DNA of 64,000 nt from Sympetrum striolatum (taxonomy: Eukaryota > Arthropoda > Insecta > Odonata > Libellulidae): NCBI GenBank assembly GCA_947579665.1, contig OX388349.1, positions 23,654,459-23,718,458 on the forward strand. Reading direction: 5' to 3'. Position 1 is the first letter of the stretch; the number at the start of each line of letters is the position of its first letter. Below are positions 24,840 to 37,899 of this stretch, piece by piece. The notes beneath the pieces are model-generated. The model did no database searches. It was not told the DNA's origin and was given only the letters and a program-made list of their open reading frames with translations. The position numbers and the translations under genes are program-made.

Positions 24840-26570
24840 TGAGATTATGAAGGAATGAATTTCTCTCTACGTTAATTTAGCTCCAAATGGTTATTTAGTA
24901 TCTTAATTATCCGCAGATTAGAAAAAAATTGTCACATTAACGTTAGAACCTTTTTATGGTATCATGAAAGAAAAACAACCACCTGTATCTAGATAAATAA
25001 TGAAAAACACATAACTAAGATGATAAACGCATGTGAAGCTGATGGAAAAAGAGCTATTGTCGACTGGTTCGAGATCATCAAAGACACGCAACCTTCAGAC
25101 TATGAAATGGAAAATAAAACTCATTGACTTGGATCAACACGAATTTCATTGCTAAATAAATTACCTCACATTGACGTCACACGTTTGTCTAGAAGATTAA
25201 TAATTACGAGACATTACTGTGGATTTTCACAGACGATCATTGGTCATCGAGATATTCTAACCTCGAAGGGTGAATCACAAACATAAAAGACAGACTTGAA
25301 AAATGTATATGAAAATATAAGGTGTGAATTGACAAGGAGAGAGTTCCGAAATTTTAATTTTTGGGCGACTTAGTGAGTAAGCCAATTTATCAACGGATCA
25401 GCGTTTCGGTAAAAGATTAATTCACGCCATTAATCCTTCCTATCATTCTTAAAGGATGAGCCATTATGAAGTACATCGCTGACTCGTGAACAGTCAGCGC
25501 CATTTTTAACTTTCGGACGAAATGGTAACCGGACTTCCGCAAGTGAATCATAAAATGGCCGAAATTAAGAATTTTGAAAAGTCGGTTTTACGCTCCTGCT
25601 TGTAAGTGATAACAGGAACAGTTTAGCAGGGCATAAAAACTGCCATCTTCCAAACTACTTTGGGAGTTCCAAATGCTACTTCCTGCAGAAGATGGAGTTC
25701 CTCGCGATTGCAAAAAAGCAGAATAACAAAGTGGGACTCTTTTCTTTCGCGTGTGATCTTACGATGATGCTGCACTTCCTCGTATTACGTTTTTTTTTAC
25801 GTTCACGTAAAATGGGACATTTTCCTCAACGTCGGCTAACTCTATCGCTATGCTAATGAAAATGCATTAAAGCTATTCCAATACCACTTCATCAATTCGC
25901 TATAAACATAAATTCATGCCTGTTATTTCATAAATTTAAAATTTTATATACATGAATCTTAAGCAAAACTACAATTCGTAGACATTGCAACCACGGATAT
26001 TTACTTAGTATTTCCTTTGCATTACTACGCACATCTAAAACTAAATACTAAATGAAGAGAGATGGACCTTCTTCAACACAATTACACACAAACGTCCATC
26101 TCTCTTCATTCAGAATGAAGTTTGATATCCAGAACATCTCGACCGCCTCAGTGGGTTTTACAATCAATTATTTTTTTATCACCAGCTAAAGTAGACCATA
26201 CTCTCTTGAATCCTCAAAGTAAATACTTAAATAATGGCCAGACTTGAAAGTAAGCTTGCAACACTATTTTTACTGGAAAATAACAGATTAAAAATAAAGC
26301 TTGAACCTTTCTACGTAAAGCAGCTCGTTTCGTTAGAGGGGATTTCAGGTTCGACTGCAGTGTTACGGCTATGATAGAATCCTTCGGTTGGAGTTCGCTC
26401 CAGCTGAGATAATCTGATTACGTTCGGAAGCTTTTCGAAAAATTCATCAGTTCAGAACTTTTAGACGAAGGAAATGAAATTTTAGTTCCAGTAAAGAACG
26501 AACGCGATCTCCGAGAAGCTTCGACAACAAGCTAAAAAGAAGTAATCGCAAAAATAGATAATTACTTCTG
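24840..26570. other. no gene recognised apart from the hairpin at 26050
   Basis: Unassigned. A weak tRNA-like box B (TTTCAGGTTCGACTGC) occurs at about 26344. Confidence 0.45.
26050..26110. repeat. short inverted repeat
   Basis: AATGAAGAGAGATGGAC at about 26051 and its exact inverse at 26094-26110, separated by 26 bases. Confidence 0.85.
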
Positions 26571-26579
26571 GTCGTTCTT

Positions 26580-26700
26580 CCGCAGTGTATTAGAAAAGCG
26601 AATAGGGTACATTAGGTATTAATTCTGGCGGCAATGCATCCCCTACCATACGCCACTGGCGGCTCGCGGGATGTACATCTAAATGTAAAACTTTTAGAAC
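26580..26700 (-). repeat. SINE-like dispersed repeat copy
   Basis: The minus strand reads TAGATGTACATCCCGCGAG, CCAGTGGCGTATGG and CTATTCGCTTTTCTAATAC, the best-preserved copy of the family. Confidence 0.6.
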
Positions 26701-26704
26701 TGAC

Positions 26705-27400
26705 AACTGACTAATCTGACTGCTACGAAAAACAATCCTTCTTAGGGTAAAAATTGAAACCATCTAAATTAATGATTAACACTTTCGCACGAATTTCAGG
26801 TTTTAAAGCTAGGATAGAGTTATAGAACGCTAAGCCAACGGCGGTACTTATCCAGATTTTACCTTGAAATCAGATCTAATTTAATTTAGAATGGCACAAT
26901 GAAATTTCTGCATACCACATACCATCGATCGTGTTGAAGAAAATAATTCTACAGACAAAAATGAAATTGATACTCAACCCTTGCCCTTGAAAAATTACGA
27001 TGAAGAGCTGTTTATAATTTGTGCTTAATTTCATGACTCTCATATGACTGCAGCGATAAAAACAATCATTACCATGTTTGAAGTTTGGTTGGAGAAGTTG
27101 TAATCGATAAATTCGATAAATCTTTACCATGAAATATTTCCAGTACTCGAAGACAACACCATGCAGGTATCTTCACACCGTACAAATATCACAGTAAAAT
27201 AAATAACTAAAGAAAAAATACATCAATTCTTTCAAAGGTCTTAAATGTCAATTAATCCAAGATTATACGAGCGAGGTTATATATCAATTGCGATTTTTTA
27301 GCTAACAAATACAGGTTACGAACTCAATTACTTCTTTTAGTAAACAGGTTATATCATAAACGAAACCATTTCAGGGTTAACATTATGGTACTTCTTAACT
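26705..27400. other. no gene recognised
   Basis: AT-rich, nothing identified. Confidence 0.5.
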
Positions 27401-28056
27401 TGTAAAAAATTCATGGTGAACAAACTTTTACTAGACCACTAATTTAATATCCGAAAAACACGACCTAGGTTTCGTAGCGTCGCACACTGGTTCAAATGGC
27501 CCTTCTCGCTGGCCAAAACTCAAAAAAATGACTTTTGGATTTTCGATGTTTTGTCAATGTATTCTTGTAGAGGAGACTCTGGTGCGTTTAGAGCCGTAAT
27601 GGACAATTTTGAAATTTTTGATAGCTGCCACCCTGGGCAGTCGACAATCAGCTCTTTTGAGAGCACTGCGCGGCGCTCCGCTGCCGAGTTTCACAGTGCT
27701 TTAGACAGGTGGCTATAGAATTTCAACCAAGAGGCCGTTTTCAATTTTGTAAAAAGAAAAATGTTGATGAAGGTATGTAGCATAGTTTTATGAGCTTACA
27801 TTTTCAAAAATGTTTTTTCTTCTTTGTTAAACGTTATGCTAAACGTACGCCTGATTTTGATATTTTTCGCTTTATCTACGATGAACTAATGGGATTATAT
27901 TTTTTTGTCCACATATTTTGTCCACGACGCGTCGCTACATCATCACATATTTTTATTTGTCACCTGATGATTTAGCGACGCTACGAAACCTAGGACGTGT
28001 TTTCGGATATTAAATTAGTGGTCTAGTAAAACTTTGTTCACCATGAATTTTTTACA
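27401..28056. mobile_element. fold-back element with 83-bp inverted ends, Penelope-like termini
   Basis: Arms at 27401-27483 and about 27974-28056 are nearly identical inverted copies, starting TGTAAAAAATTCATGGTGAA. Each arm carries CCTAGGTTTCGTAGCGTCGC, and the right arm borders a hammerhead-like core. The 490-bp centre has no recognisable coding frame and contains a GC-richer patch (27640-27700). Either two Penelope-type terminal repeats in inverted arrangement or a derived non-autonomous element. Confidence 0.85.
27961..28000 (+). ncRNA. hammerhead-like motif in the 656-bp fold-back element
   Basis: A perfect CTGATGA core, a hairpin based on TAGC-GAC-GCTA, a perfect GAAAC, then CCTAGG and AC. 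CAC before and GTG after can pair as a short stem I. The other arm of the element, on the minus strand near 27440-27475, carries GAAACCTAGGTC with the expected T at the stem III closing position, but lacks CTGATGA. Confidence 0.5.
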
Positions 28057-28059
28057 TGT

Positions 28060-29585
28060 TATATCATAATTTCTTGTGGTGCCATTCAATCTTGCCATAG
28101 GAAAACACACCCATTACTCAGAGCGCTATTACAGTAATCAGCTGCTGAAATTCATAATATTTTGAAAAACAATCGTATTCTCAGATCCCCTCCTTATTCC
28201 ATCCAACAGCTACGATAAAGATACTACGAAGAGATTCTGGTTACGCTTTCCGTTTTCATAAGGGGGTGTGCATTTACAGCTACACGACATAAAGCCAACT
28301 TCTGTCCCTTCTTTCTTCTTCGCATCCCCTTACCCTTCCAATTACCCGCTTACATCAACGGACTCCCCCAAATCGGATGACCGCGTCCCATTGTCCTATC
28401 ATCTTATACGATGCCTTCATCCACCACCCATGGCATACACAGAAAGAAAAAATCCCTTTTCTTACCCCCAAAAAGTCCCCTAAAAGATTCTTTGTGAGAT
28501 GGAGGGAATAAACAATCTTTTCTAATCTAGGGAATAATAATAGATGAAAGAATCAGTGAAGGTAATGGAGGAATAAGATGAGTGATTGGCCGCCCAGAAG
28601 TGGGATTTAGCACGGTGATCGATCCCAATTGACAGCGTGACCATCGATGAATTGAAGATGGAAGAGGAATTCGCCTCATTTGGTGCGATATTTAAGCTTT
28701 ACATGGTGCCATAGATGAAACATCAAGGAGAGACTTCATCCATATAAGTAGGAAGTATGAATCAGGAGAATTATGAATCATAATAATTTTGAAAATTATT
28801 ATGAATCAAGGAGAAATTAGAAATTAATTCAAGAAATTTTTTATTAACATTTTTTCTTAACGTTGCAAGTGTCTCTTATTTGACTGGCTATATCATAATA
28901 CAAAGCATAGTTAGGGAACATAGTAACAAAGCGAAAAATTCTCCTTAGGCAACGGAAACTATTCTTCTGAGTCATCACACAATTCTTAATTCTTACAGTA
29001 TTATTATCTTTAACTAATGTTCACCTTGAGAGTAATCGGAGTGATAAATTAAATACTATAAGTAGTCAGATTATAACAGAAAAAGTACAGCTTAGTTTCT
29101 CACAATGCATTTTCCTCACAAATAGAATTCGTTTGAAGCCGTCCTAAATTGAGTACAAGAAAAATATGATCAAGCATACAGCTACCGAAAGGATACAAGC
29201 TTCAAACAGTACAACTAAAAGAATGTTAATATCTGAAGTATAAATATTGAGGCATGAAATTAAGTTGCAAAGAGAAACATCACAGGATAGGTAAGTACGG
29301 AGACATCTAAATACAATAAAGAAACAAAATTCGGGCAACCAAACGATAACTAAGGCGAAAACAGCAACAACTATTAATAAGAAATGATTTATTTCTTGCA
29401 ATTAAACTACTGGATATCACCAAATAAAGGAGAGACTATTCTACTTAAAAGTAGAAAGTAACAAGAGTGAACCACAGTCCTTATAGGTATAACTTTTCTT
29501 CATGTTACATGTTATGCTACAATTATTGTATTTAGATTTAGTGTCACTTGTGAAGATATTTTTGTTCGATTTGATTGCTTGTAGA
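28060..29585. other. no gene recognised
   Basis: A pyrimidine-rich part at 28260-28480 and otherwise AT-rich sequence; nothing identified. Confidence 0.5.
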
Positions 29586-29589
29586 GAAT

Positions 29590-29935
29590 GTGTATTATCT
29601 TTTTTACATAATTTTTATCTATTCTCTGCTTATCTTTCATAATTCTTTTATTCTCCTTCTTCACAAAATACAGTTTTCTACCTGTAGGTTTCGCAGGTTT
29701 TTCACACTCCCCTTCTTGTGAGTGTTTTCCTGCAGTGGAAATTTTTCCTGAGCCCTCAGCTTAGGTTTTTTAAAAATCCACATACTAGTTTTCTTCGTGT
29801 ACTTTTGCAAACTATCTCTTTCTTTCTGTTTCGCATATGACGATGGGTTAGGTGTAAGAAGAGACTTTCTAGTCTAAATCTCGCCCGAATAAAGGCCATT
29901 TATTATTATTATTATAGTTGTAAAGTTTGGTTTTA
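29590..29935 (+). repeat. LINE/SINE 3' end with ATT tail, sense copy
   Basis: Ends with GGTGTAAGAAGAGACTTTCT, ATCTCGCCCGAATAAAGG and an ATT microsatellite. Matches the minus-strand copies at 15965-16110, 22660-22980 and 44874-45130. The AATAAA close to the simple-repeat tail suggests a retroposed 3' end. Confidence 0.7.
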
Positions 29936-29939
29936 CTTA

Positions 29940-32224
29940 AACCCTAAGCCAATTTACTAATATTTTAATTATCTATAACATGGACATTTTTTTATTACGA
30001 ACACAATTCTCCTATATTATAAGCAGAGGTATGCAAGTATAATTTAAATTCATAGCCTAATGTCTGGCAGTGAGAGAAAGCAGTTAATTTTCAAAATCTT
30101 TCGCGAGAACTGAGCATTCTACCGATGAGATTACAAAGGCATAGAGAAAGGTCAAGTGATAGAACTACTCATCGTTAAGGAGGTGGGACTAGAAAAGAAA
30201 TCAGGAAAGAGATAGAGGAAATAGGAGAGAATGCGGCAAATAAGAAGTGTTTCCATGGAGAGTGAAAGGACTGTAGATAAGAGTTTCCGATGGTCATCAC
30301 AGTTTTACGAGAGGCTGGACCTAGCTGAGATGTAGGAAAAAATAGAATGAGAGGGAGGGGATAATTGGATAAGAGAGAGAGGCAGCAATGGAAAGTGAGA
30401 TCGAAGAGTGGGTTGGGAATAAGTTGGATATCCGAGGAAATGAGGTATGGAAGAAATCAGTTGAAATGGAAGTTGGTAGGTGGGATATTGCTATGCCTAA
30501 CACCGTGGAGGATACCTTTAAAATAACGTTCGTAAAAGGTCATTTACGAGGATTATTAACTGGAATTTGCATGGTGAAACTACTTAAAGTTTGTCATTGA
30601 TTTGGAGCATTAAATAAAGTAGGGACCACACGCGAAATAGAGTAAAGAAAGTTATTGAATACATAAATATGAGACCGATATGTAAACTAATGTGCTAAGT
30701 TAGAGAGAACTAAGGAAAAAGGTATGATGATTGCATTTCTCATATTTTAAAGGTCAATTATTTATTTTGAAGTGCTGTTCTTTGGACGGTATTTCTTCCG
30801 CTTATTAACTTAAAAGTCATAAGTTTACCACTTATAATTAATTTAAAAGAAATAAGATCATTTTCTATGAATTCGAAATAAATAATAAATATTTCTCTTC
30901 CGCACCAAATTTAAAGTGCCAAAATAGCTGACAAAATCTTCTTTAAACATTATTCAAGGTGAACAAATTGAATAAAATATAAATGATTTATAATTATATA
31001 AATATGTTCAGCATGAATAATATTAGACGTTTCCACGAAGTGAAGGCAGAAAAAAATACATTACGTTTCTTCTTTAAATGTTAAATGTTTACCATGATCT
31101 ACAGTGCAATAACTTTCTTGTGGAGAAAACAACAAAATCGAGGGTTGCAGTTAATATATGTTTTGAGAAATCAACCAAAGGTACCGACACAATAAACAAT
31201 GAATGAGACAAGCAAAATAATTCCTCATCCCACAATTTTCCGTATTATCACTAGAAGTTCACTTATTTTTTGATAAAGATATTTAGATACTCCAAAGAGG
31301 AATTTGGTATGATAACCATCTAGTATTTACCTTGACCTTTACTTGTGCACCAGAAATGCATAAACAAGGAATTAATGCAAACACGACCTAACCAATCCCT
31401 ACCATTCACGAATATCCGCAGGGATTTCGGATCATACGGGAATCCTTGCTTAAATGAAATTCTAAGATACCATATTTCAAAAGGAAAAACACTTTACCCG
31501 CTCGCTTTCGGTAATTCGCAAGGAAATTGGATTATATGCAAGAGACTTTCACCGAAGATAGGAGTCTTGCGTGAGGCTTCTTTTAAAAAGGTAAAATGTT
31601 CTCTCCTTCTTTTCAAGGAATAGAGAGAAAATACTGAAAAACTATAGATGGCTATTAAATGATAGCGAAAATAAGCTCCCTGTTTCTCCTGCGTATGCTG
31701 AGCTTGCGATAGCAAGTTATCGAAAAATACTCGGTAAACAATCTGAAAACGTCAAAGGGAAAAGGAACAGCTGATCGGACGCCTTCCAAGGCGAGGGGAT
31801 TTCGAGCAAAGAGAAACAAAACACACAAACTTGCTTAAATTCTTGGATGAAATCGATTTCTCTGTAGATGTTTGAGATAATCCATAAAATAGGACAGAGT
31901 ATTACAGAGCAACAATCACAACATAGAACGGAGAGAAAGCACATGTAACAAATAGAAATAACCTAGAGTAACCAACAACTTACAAGTACAACACTCAACG
32001 GAACATCCGATATTGGTTCACACTTAACCAATACCAACCAACCATCATATGTGGGAGATGTTCTATTCCAATTAAACCAATGCGGCCAATTCCGAAATTC
32101 TACAGCGGATTTGGATATCACAGACATAGAGTACAGTTATTGTATTTTGTAATTAAAATGCCGCAAAACAACTGAACTATCACAAAATGTTATTTTTTAT
32201 GGTTGGATTAGTCCTTGATTAATC
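29940..32224. other. no gene recognised; purine-rich tract
   Basis: 30170-30490 is strongly purine-rich on the plus strand (many GAGA/GGAA steps). No coding evidence. Confidence 0.5.
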
Positions 32225-32310
32225 CTTATTCCCTTGAGGGGAAGACAGAGACAAAAGTTGTTGGATGACATAAGGGGTGGGGTTAAATAAAAGGATATGA
32301 AGGAGATGGC
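32225..32310 (+). pseudogene. LINE ORF2 C-terminal remnant
   Basis: One frame gives RGRQRQKLLDDIRGGVK and then a stop, resembling the basic C-terminal end of LINE reverse transcriptase proteins (RGRQRQK.LD..). Similar scraps lie at 5180-5265, 58385-58500 and 63285-63400. Confidence 0.55.
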
Positions 32311-32314
32311 GATT

Positions 32315-34833
32315 AATCAATTATTATCCCTATTAATCACTTATGAATGAATGAATGAAATTAGTCCATGGCTCTCGAAACTTCTATTATTAATCAGGCT
32401 ACTGTGAGAGAAATATCGGTTTTACTCGAACACTTTTCCAACACCCAAATAGCTTCTAATTTCTAAGATACTCAAGCGTTTGCAGCAATGAAATAACTTC
32501 GCAGTCAAGTGCATTGTGTTTCTGAAGTAACTCAATTACGCATCCATGCTAATTATATCAGAGTTCGTTCAGTCAAAATGGCCACTGCACGGATGACCCT
32601 GTATCATGAAGACTTTACCGCAACTGATTAATAATCAGAAACCCTGCAATCCAAGGTAACAGAGCGAATAATAGCGACATGATCGGAACTAGATACTTTT
32701 CCGGGCAGTTTCTTCGGAAAGTGAGAGACCTGAGTTCGAGCGCCAGACAAGTCGCTATTTTTCACTTCCGTTTTTCCTTGCGTTTACTCAAGATCATGTC
32801 TTTCTATGTAATATGGCTTCCTCACCCTCAAACCCTGCATTAAATATGATAACGATACATTGGAGCTAAATAACGTTCTCGGTTATATACGAGTAACAAA
32901 TTATAAACATCTACGCGAGCTGAAGGAGACGCCCATTAAAACAGGATTGACTGCAACGCCAACTCGGACTCCATTAGCAGCTGGAAACCTATCCTGGAAA
33001 TGCCAAAGAAAAGACCGCATTCATTAATTTGCGGTGGATAGAAAACTCGTCCGCCGAGTCCTACAAATCTAACCACCGGCGGTTTCATCGGAAGCCCTTC
33101 CCCGAATATTATCTCCCTCCGCATCACACCGGTAAGTAAAGCGTCATAAATTACGGGAAATAAGATTTTGGGGAATCATATTCATCAAAGAAATACACTG
33201 AATCTGAGGACTCGACCAAAAAGGTAAATCAAAGAATTTTTAATAACACAGCAAACTTCCACGTGTTTTCTTTTAGTTTGAATTTCACACACGAATATTT
33301 TGTAAGGAAAGTAGACGCATTGCAGGCATGAACTAAATACGTACGACGGGGCAAATTAGGTCCGAAAGGCGTGTAAGAATCTACAGTTGTTCGCAAAAAT
33401 CTGTTTTCACCTGAAAGTTGAGAATGGAGAAATTGAAGCATTAAGCCTTCTAAAAATATGGACGTTTCATTTGATTTCAAATAAAGAAAATCTTACCACG
33501 GAAATATAATCAAAGGAATCGCATCACAATTACCTATTAGCGAAATTTTTGTTTGAATATTCTCAATAAATTGTGGGAAAACTTATTTTTCCAAATAGGC
33601 TTCACCAGCGGACCGCGACTGTTTTTGTCTGACTCAGCTTTTGCAAAGACTGTTCTACAAATTAGAAAACGACAAAATAGAGCAGAAATTATATTCCAGC
33701 TATATTTAAACTGAACCTACAATTTGTATATCCTTACTGGTTCTGATAGTTATCCGAAATCGTAATAAAAGGAGTGTTCAATCCAGGCATTCTTCCACCG
33801 TTTGTAGAAAAGAGCCAACGCGAATATAAACTAATCCTTACATACTTTGTCAATTTATAAAAGAGGAAATACAAAAGAAAAATAAGACAAACGACCCAAA
33901 TTACTTGCCTTGCCCATTATGAAAAAAGAACGATCGAGATCTGACGGTAATATAGAATAAGTAGTTGAATAAATTATAATGTAACGGAGGAGATAAATGA
34001 AATGACCGAAACAAAGGGCAAATCAACTACAGCAAGTACTTCACAAAGTGTAAACCAATTATCCTACGAAACCATACTATGAGGTTTAAGCGGAATGTTT
34101 TGTGAAGTAAGCAACAAAAAATCAAGTGCAACAGATCGCGGAAAGAAACAGGATTAAAAAAACTACGAAGGAAACCATCCAGAGTTGAGTATTCAGTATA
34201 AGTTACTTTTAGTCTTTCGACACCAACTTTCATACAAACGCGTCACGACTTACTGATTTCACTTATGATATCGTTCAGTTCAGTTGCTGCTAACAGCCGA
34301 TATCATGAAGTCACGACAAATGTAGGCTTGTAAAAATTTACAAGAAATAAGAGGGTAAAGAATTCATATAAGGTGACCCTTCCGCAGCTCCATCGAGTAC
34401 ATATGACCCGAGTTATATATTGAAATTAGTATTAAATCTTATTCTTTTTATCTAAATAAATTATTTGAATTTAATATAATATTTAAAAATTATTTGATAA
34501 ACTTAGCAAATATGCAATTTCAAGAACGAGCCATAATTGTTTTAATTACTTAAGCGACTAACTTAGTTATTACATTATGCATAAGAGCATTTCATGCGAC
34601 TACTTGGGGGGTACAAGGCGTGAGTTAAAATTCGTTAAGCATGAAACCTTTAAATAGTTTTTCATAATGAAATGAAGTCCTATAGATCTTCAATTCCGAG
34701 AAATATAGCCCACAATTCACTGGCTATTATGAAAAGTAAATATCGCCATAGTACTAAAGAATGGTTGAATTACACGCCCTTGTTGCATAAGTCCATCATA
34801 CATCCATTGGCTAATTCTTTTTCGATCACTATC
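32315..34833. other. no gene recognised
   Basis: Contains a weak tRNA-like segment at 32690-32760 (GACCTGAGTTCGAGCGCC) and a GC-richer piece at 32935-33130 without a recognised product. Confidence 0.45.
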
Positions 34834-35331
34834 TATCGTATTTTATGGACTATAGGACTCACTTTTTTCTTCAAAAAATTACTTCCAAAATTCAAGCGCG
34901 TCTTGTCTATGTCTATGAAAGTACTCAGCAAGACGCCTTTCGTCGTGTGATGTCCAGTGTTTGATTTAAAATTCCCGCCAGTCTTAAAAATGGGCATGTA
35001 TTTATTCGATGTCGCGGGAAACCTATCTCTATCTTTGATCATTGGATTCAACTGGCAGCAATATTGCACCCATGCAACGAACTTAAATTGAAAGTGATTT
35101 GTGTTATCGGTAACAGTAAAAAAAATTTTGTAAGCAGCTAGTTTTTCAATGGAAAAAAATAAAAGAAGAAAGTTCTGATGACGATTTTCAGGGGATTTTA
35201 AACATAAGTTCAGTTTTATAGACTAAGAATTTTTTATTCTGGCTTTGCGATCTTATAATTAAAATGGTAAAAATGTTATTTTTTAATTGCTCAAAAATTA
35301 AGTTGCGTATTTTAGTCTGTAAAATAATGTA
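34834..35331. mobile_element. TA-flanked MITE, copy 2
   Basis: A second copy of the family at 1927-2382, with shared internal blocks in the same order and degraded terminal repeats (TATCGTATTTTATGGAC on the left, the inverse of TACATTATTTTACAGAC on the right). It has an extra segment at about 34895-34935 relative to copy 1. Confidence 0.82.
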
Positions 35332-35334
35332 CCA

Positions 35335-37805
35335 ATTTAATATCGAAAGTGGATGATAAAATTGAACGGCGGCCATTTTCAAACAGATTAGCTACGTAAT
35401 GACCAAATAATTCCACGCTGCCCATAATCCCTCGGTCAACCAACACGGGTGCAACGTCACCTTTTACTTGCACTGGGCAACATGCGGAACATGGAGATAG
35501 CAAGATATTCCAACGTAGTATATTCGACTGGACTTCCATAACTGTGCCTCTATGCAGACAGCGACTTATCTGACTAAACATCTTAATAATATCTCATCTC
35601 ATGTCGTCTCATCTCAACCGCTAAAGAAACAGCTCTCATTCATTACGAATCTTCGCCGAGCTGTACGCAATTCATCGCCGACTCACTCGTGAATTTTTTA
35701 TTCCAGTCGTCTGCCTCCAAAACTTCATCTCCAATCTCCTCACATCTCTCTCTTAACCATCTCTTGCGACGTTCTCCACAGCTTTCCCTTTCCCCATATT
35801 TTCCTTTGAGGGTTTTAAATTTACGAGAAAGATATTTCTCAATTGTATAACTTTTCCACAACCGAAAATGATGAGAGACACTAGCACAAAAATTTATTAA
35901 TGCAATTTTTCGTGGACGAACACTTAAGAAACTCGGCAAGACCTTACACAGAAGAAAAAGTACGCGAGCGATGTCACTTTGCGTAAAGGTTCTCTTGGAG
36001 TTAGCACATAGTAAATGGTACCCTTCTGAAAAGTGTTACATTAGTGAATTAGAAGAAGTACAGCTAAAGGCAATATGCTACATTGAGAACTCCTACGACA
36101 AAGCAGTAACTGTTACTCAAATAATGCAGGACACAGGATTGGAATAATCCCATGGAAAAACGGACTAGAAAATAGTCTGCTGGGGCCAGGAAATTAACGT
36201 GAGATCTTCCTCTATCAGAGTTCAATTCCCGACCCCGTAAGACTTTTTTTTTCCTTGGGATTTTTCCTGGGTGCACGCCCGTATGTGTAATATATCGTTA
36301 ACCCATTCCTCAGGATTGGAATATTTAGAAGATAAAAGATTTAAACTAAGTCCTAATTTACTTAATATACTCACAAAAAATACGTTCTAAGAGAATGTAG
36401 CTGATATTTCACGTTCTCCCTCTTAAATAGGCAATTCAGACACTGAAATAAAGATAAGGGTAATACATGCTACTACGAATCGACTCAAGAAATCATTTCT
36501 TTCGCAAACGATACGCGAAAGTAATCGATTGTGGAAGTAGATCAATGGTGCATGAACCCCATGCCAGACACAGAAGCATCGCTGTGTGGTACATATGATA
36601 AAGTATATGAATACATTTTCTGTTTGCTGTAAAGTAATTTCATGCATATAGTACGAATAATAAACAAAATTTATGATAGAGTGATAATTTCAATTCAGGC
36701 AGGAAAAAATTATACCATGAAATCGGTATCAGCATTAGATATATGAGTATATAGACAGTTCAGAGACAGATTGAGCAAAACAGATACATAGCAGCGTTAA
36801 TATGTGCGTTTTTTTACGAATAGCCGCGATAAATCGATAAGCCTTACCGAGATCCTCGTAGACATAGGATGGGTATCGTTTAAAGTATGAGATTAAGTAC
36901 TAGGTTGAACTTGCCGGATGGTCTAAAATAAGCTCTTGGAAGACATATTAGAATGTATACGTTCCCTAAGTAACACCAACTGATCAGATATTGCAAGTAA
37001 AATTAATGAAATGGATTCTAGAACTAGCCACTTCAAAGATACATTGTTTCTGGATATGGCACATGACACTGACGGATTAGAGAAACAGATTTCTGAATAT
37101 ATTTACCCTGCCATACACTCAAAGGGCAGGTTACACGTACATTGGGCTATGCTGAACCTCTTCTTAAACCAGGGACCTAATTGCTTTGCTATAGGTACAA
37201 TAGCTAGCTTGCATAGTCAATACGAATAAAGCTCTGCTATGCCATGGTTACATATCGTTGAATTCCATAAAAGGAAATGAGAAGGTAAGTTGAACCTGAA
37301 GACGCCTCAGCAAGTTTCTTTCGGATAAACCTAAGTTTTTCATATTTTTTCTCTTTCGTCTTTCCATTTTGCGTCTTCGTTTCATTCTTTCCCTCCCCAT
37401 TCATCTTTCTCCTCCTGCACATTCCATTTGTTCTTTCGCATCCGATTGATTTCCTTCGACGTCTTTCTGATGCTCGTTTTTCCTCTCTCCTTCAATACTC
37501 CTTTCGAATGACTAATTGCGCGGACCTGAACGCCACGTCGCTCCTCTCAATTCTTTTGTTTTTCCTTTTCAATATGTGCCAGATTGATGGAGCGACGACT
37601 GCTTTGTTATAAGGCGGAATTTATCATAATTCGCTCGATTTCCGCGAAACTGTCTGTGACATCAGAATGTAAATTACACCGACGAGGGTTATGATTATTA
37701 TTTGATTTAATTCGAACATTTTCCAATACCCTAAAATTCATCAAATTATTGGATAATTACAGGAAAGGCGTGATACAAATAGACATACGCACAAAAGCAT
37801 GCCGA
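35335..37805. other. no gene recognised
   Basis: 35700-35830 and 37340-37510 are pyrimidine-rich on the plus strand. A tRNA-like TCAGAGTTCAATTCCCGA lies at about 36212. Confidence 0.45.
36465..36545 (-). repeat. SINE-like dispersed repeat (GTATCG family)
   Basis: The minus strand reads CGATTACTTTCGCGTATCG then GAAAGAAATGATTTC, matching the copies at 2640 and 20755. Confidence 0.5.
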
Positions 37806-37809
37806 ATCC

Positions 37810-37895
37810 GGGAAATTACTATAATTCGGTACTTGAATCCAATACCTTAGCGTTTGTTAAACTAGTGTGCAAACCACTCCACCACCGAGGTATAT
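37810..37895 (-). repeat. tRNA-derived SINE head
   Basis: The minus strand reads GGTGGAGTGGTTTGCACAC (box A-like) and GGTATTGGATTCAAGTACC (box B-like) about 35 bases apart. Confidence 0.5.
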
Positions 37896-37899
37896 TGAT

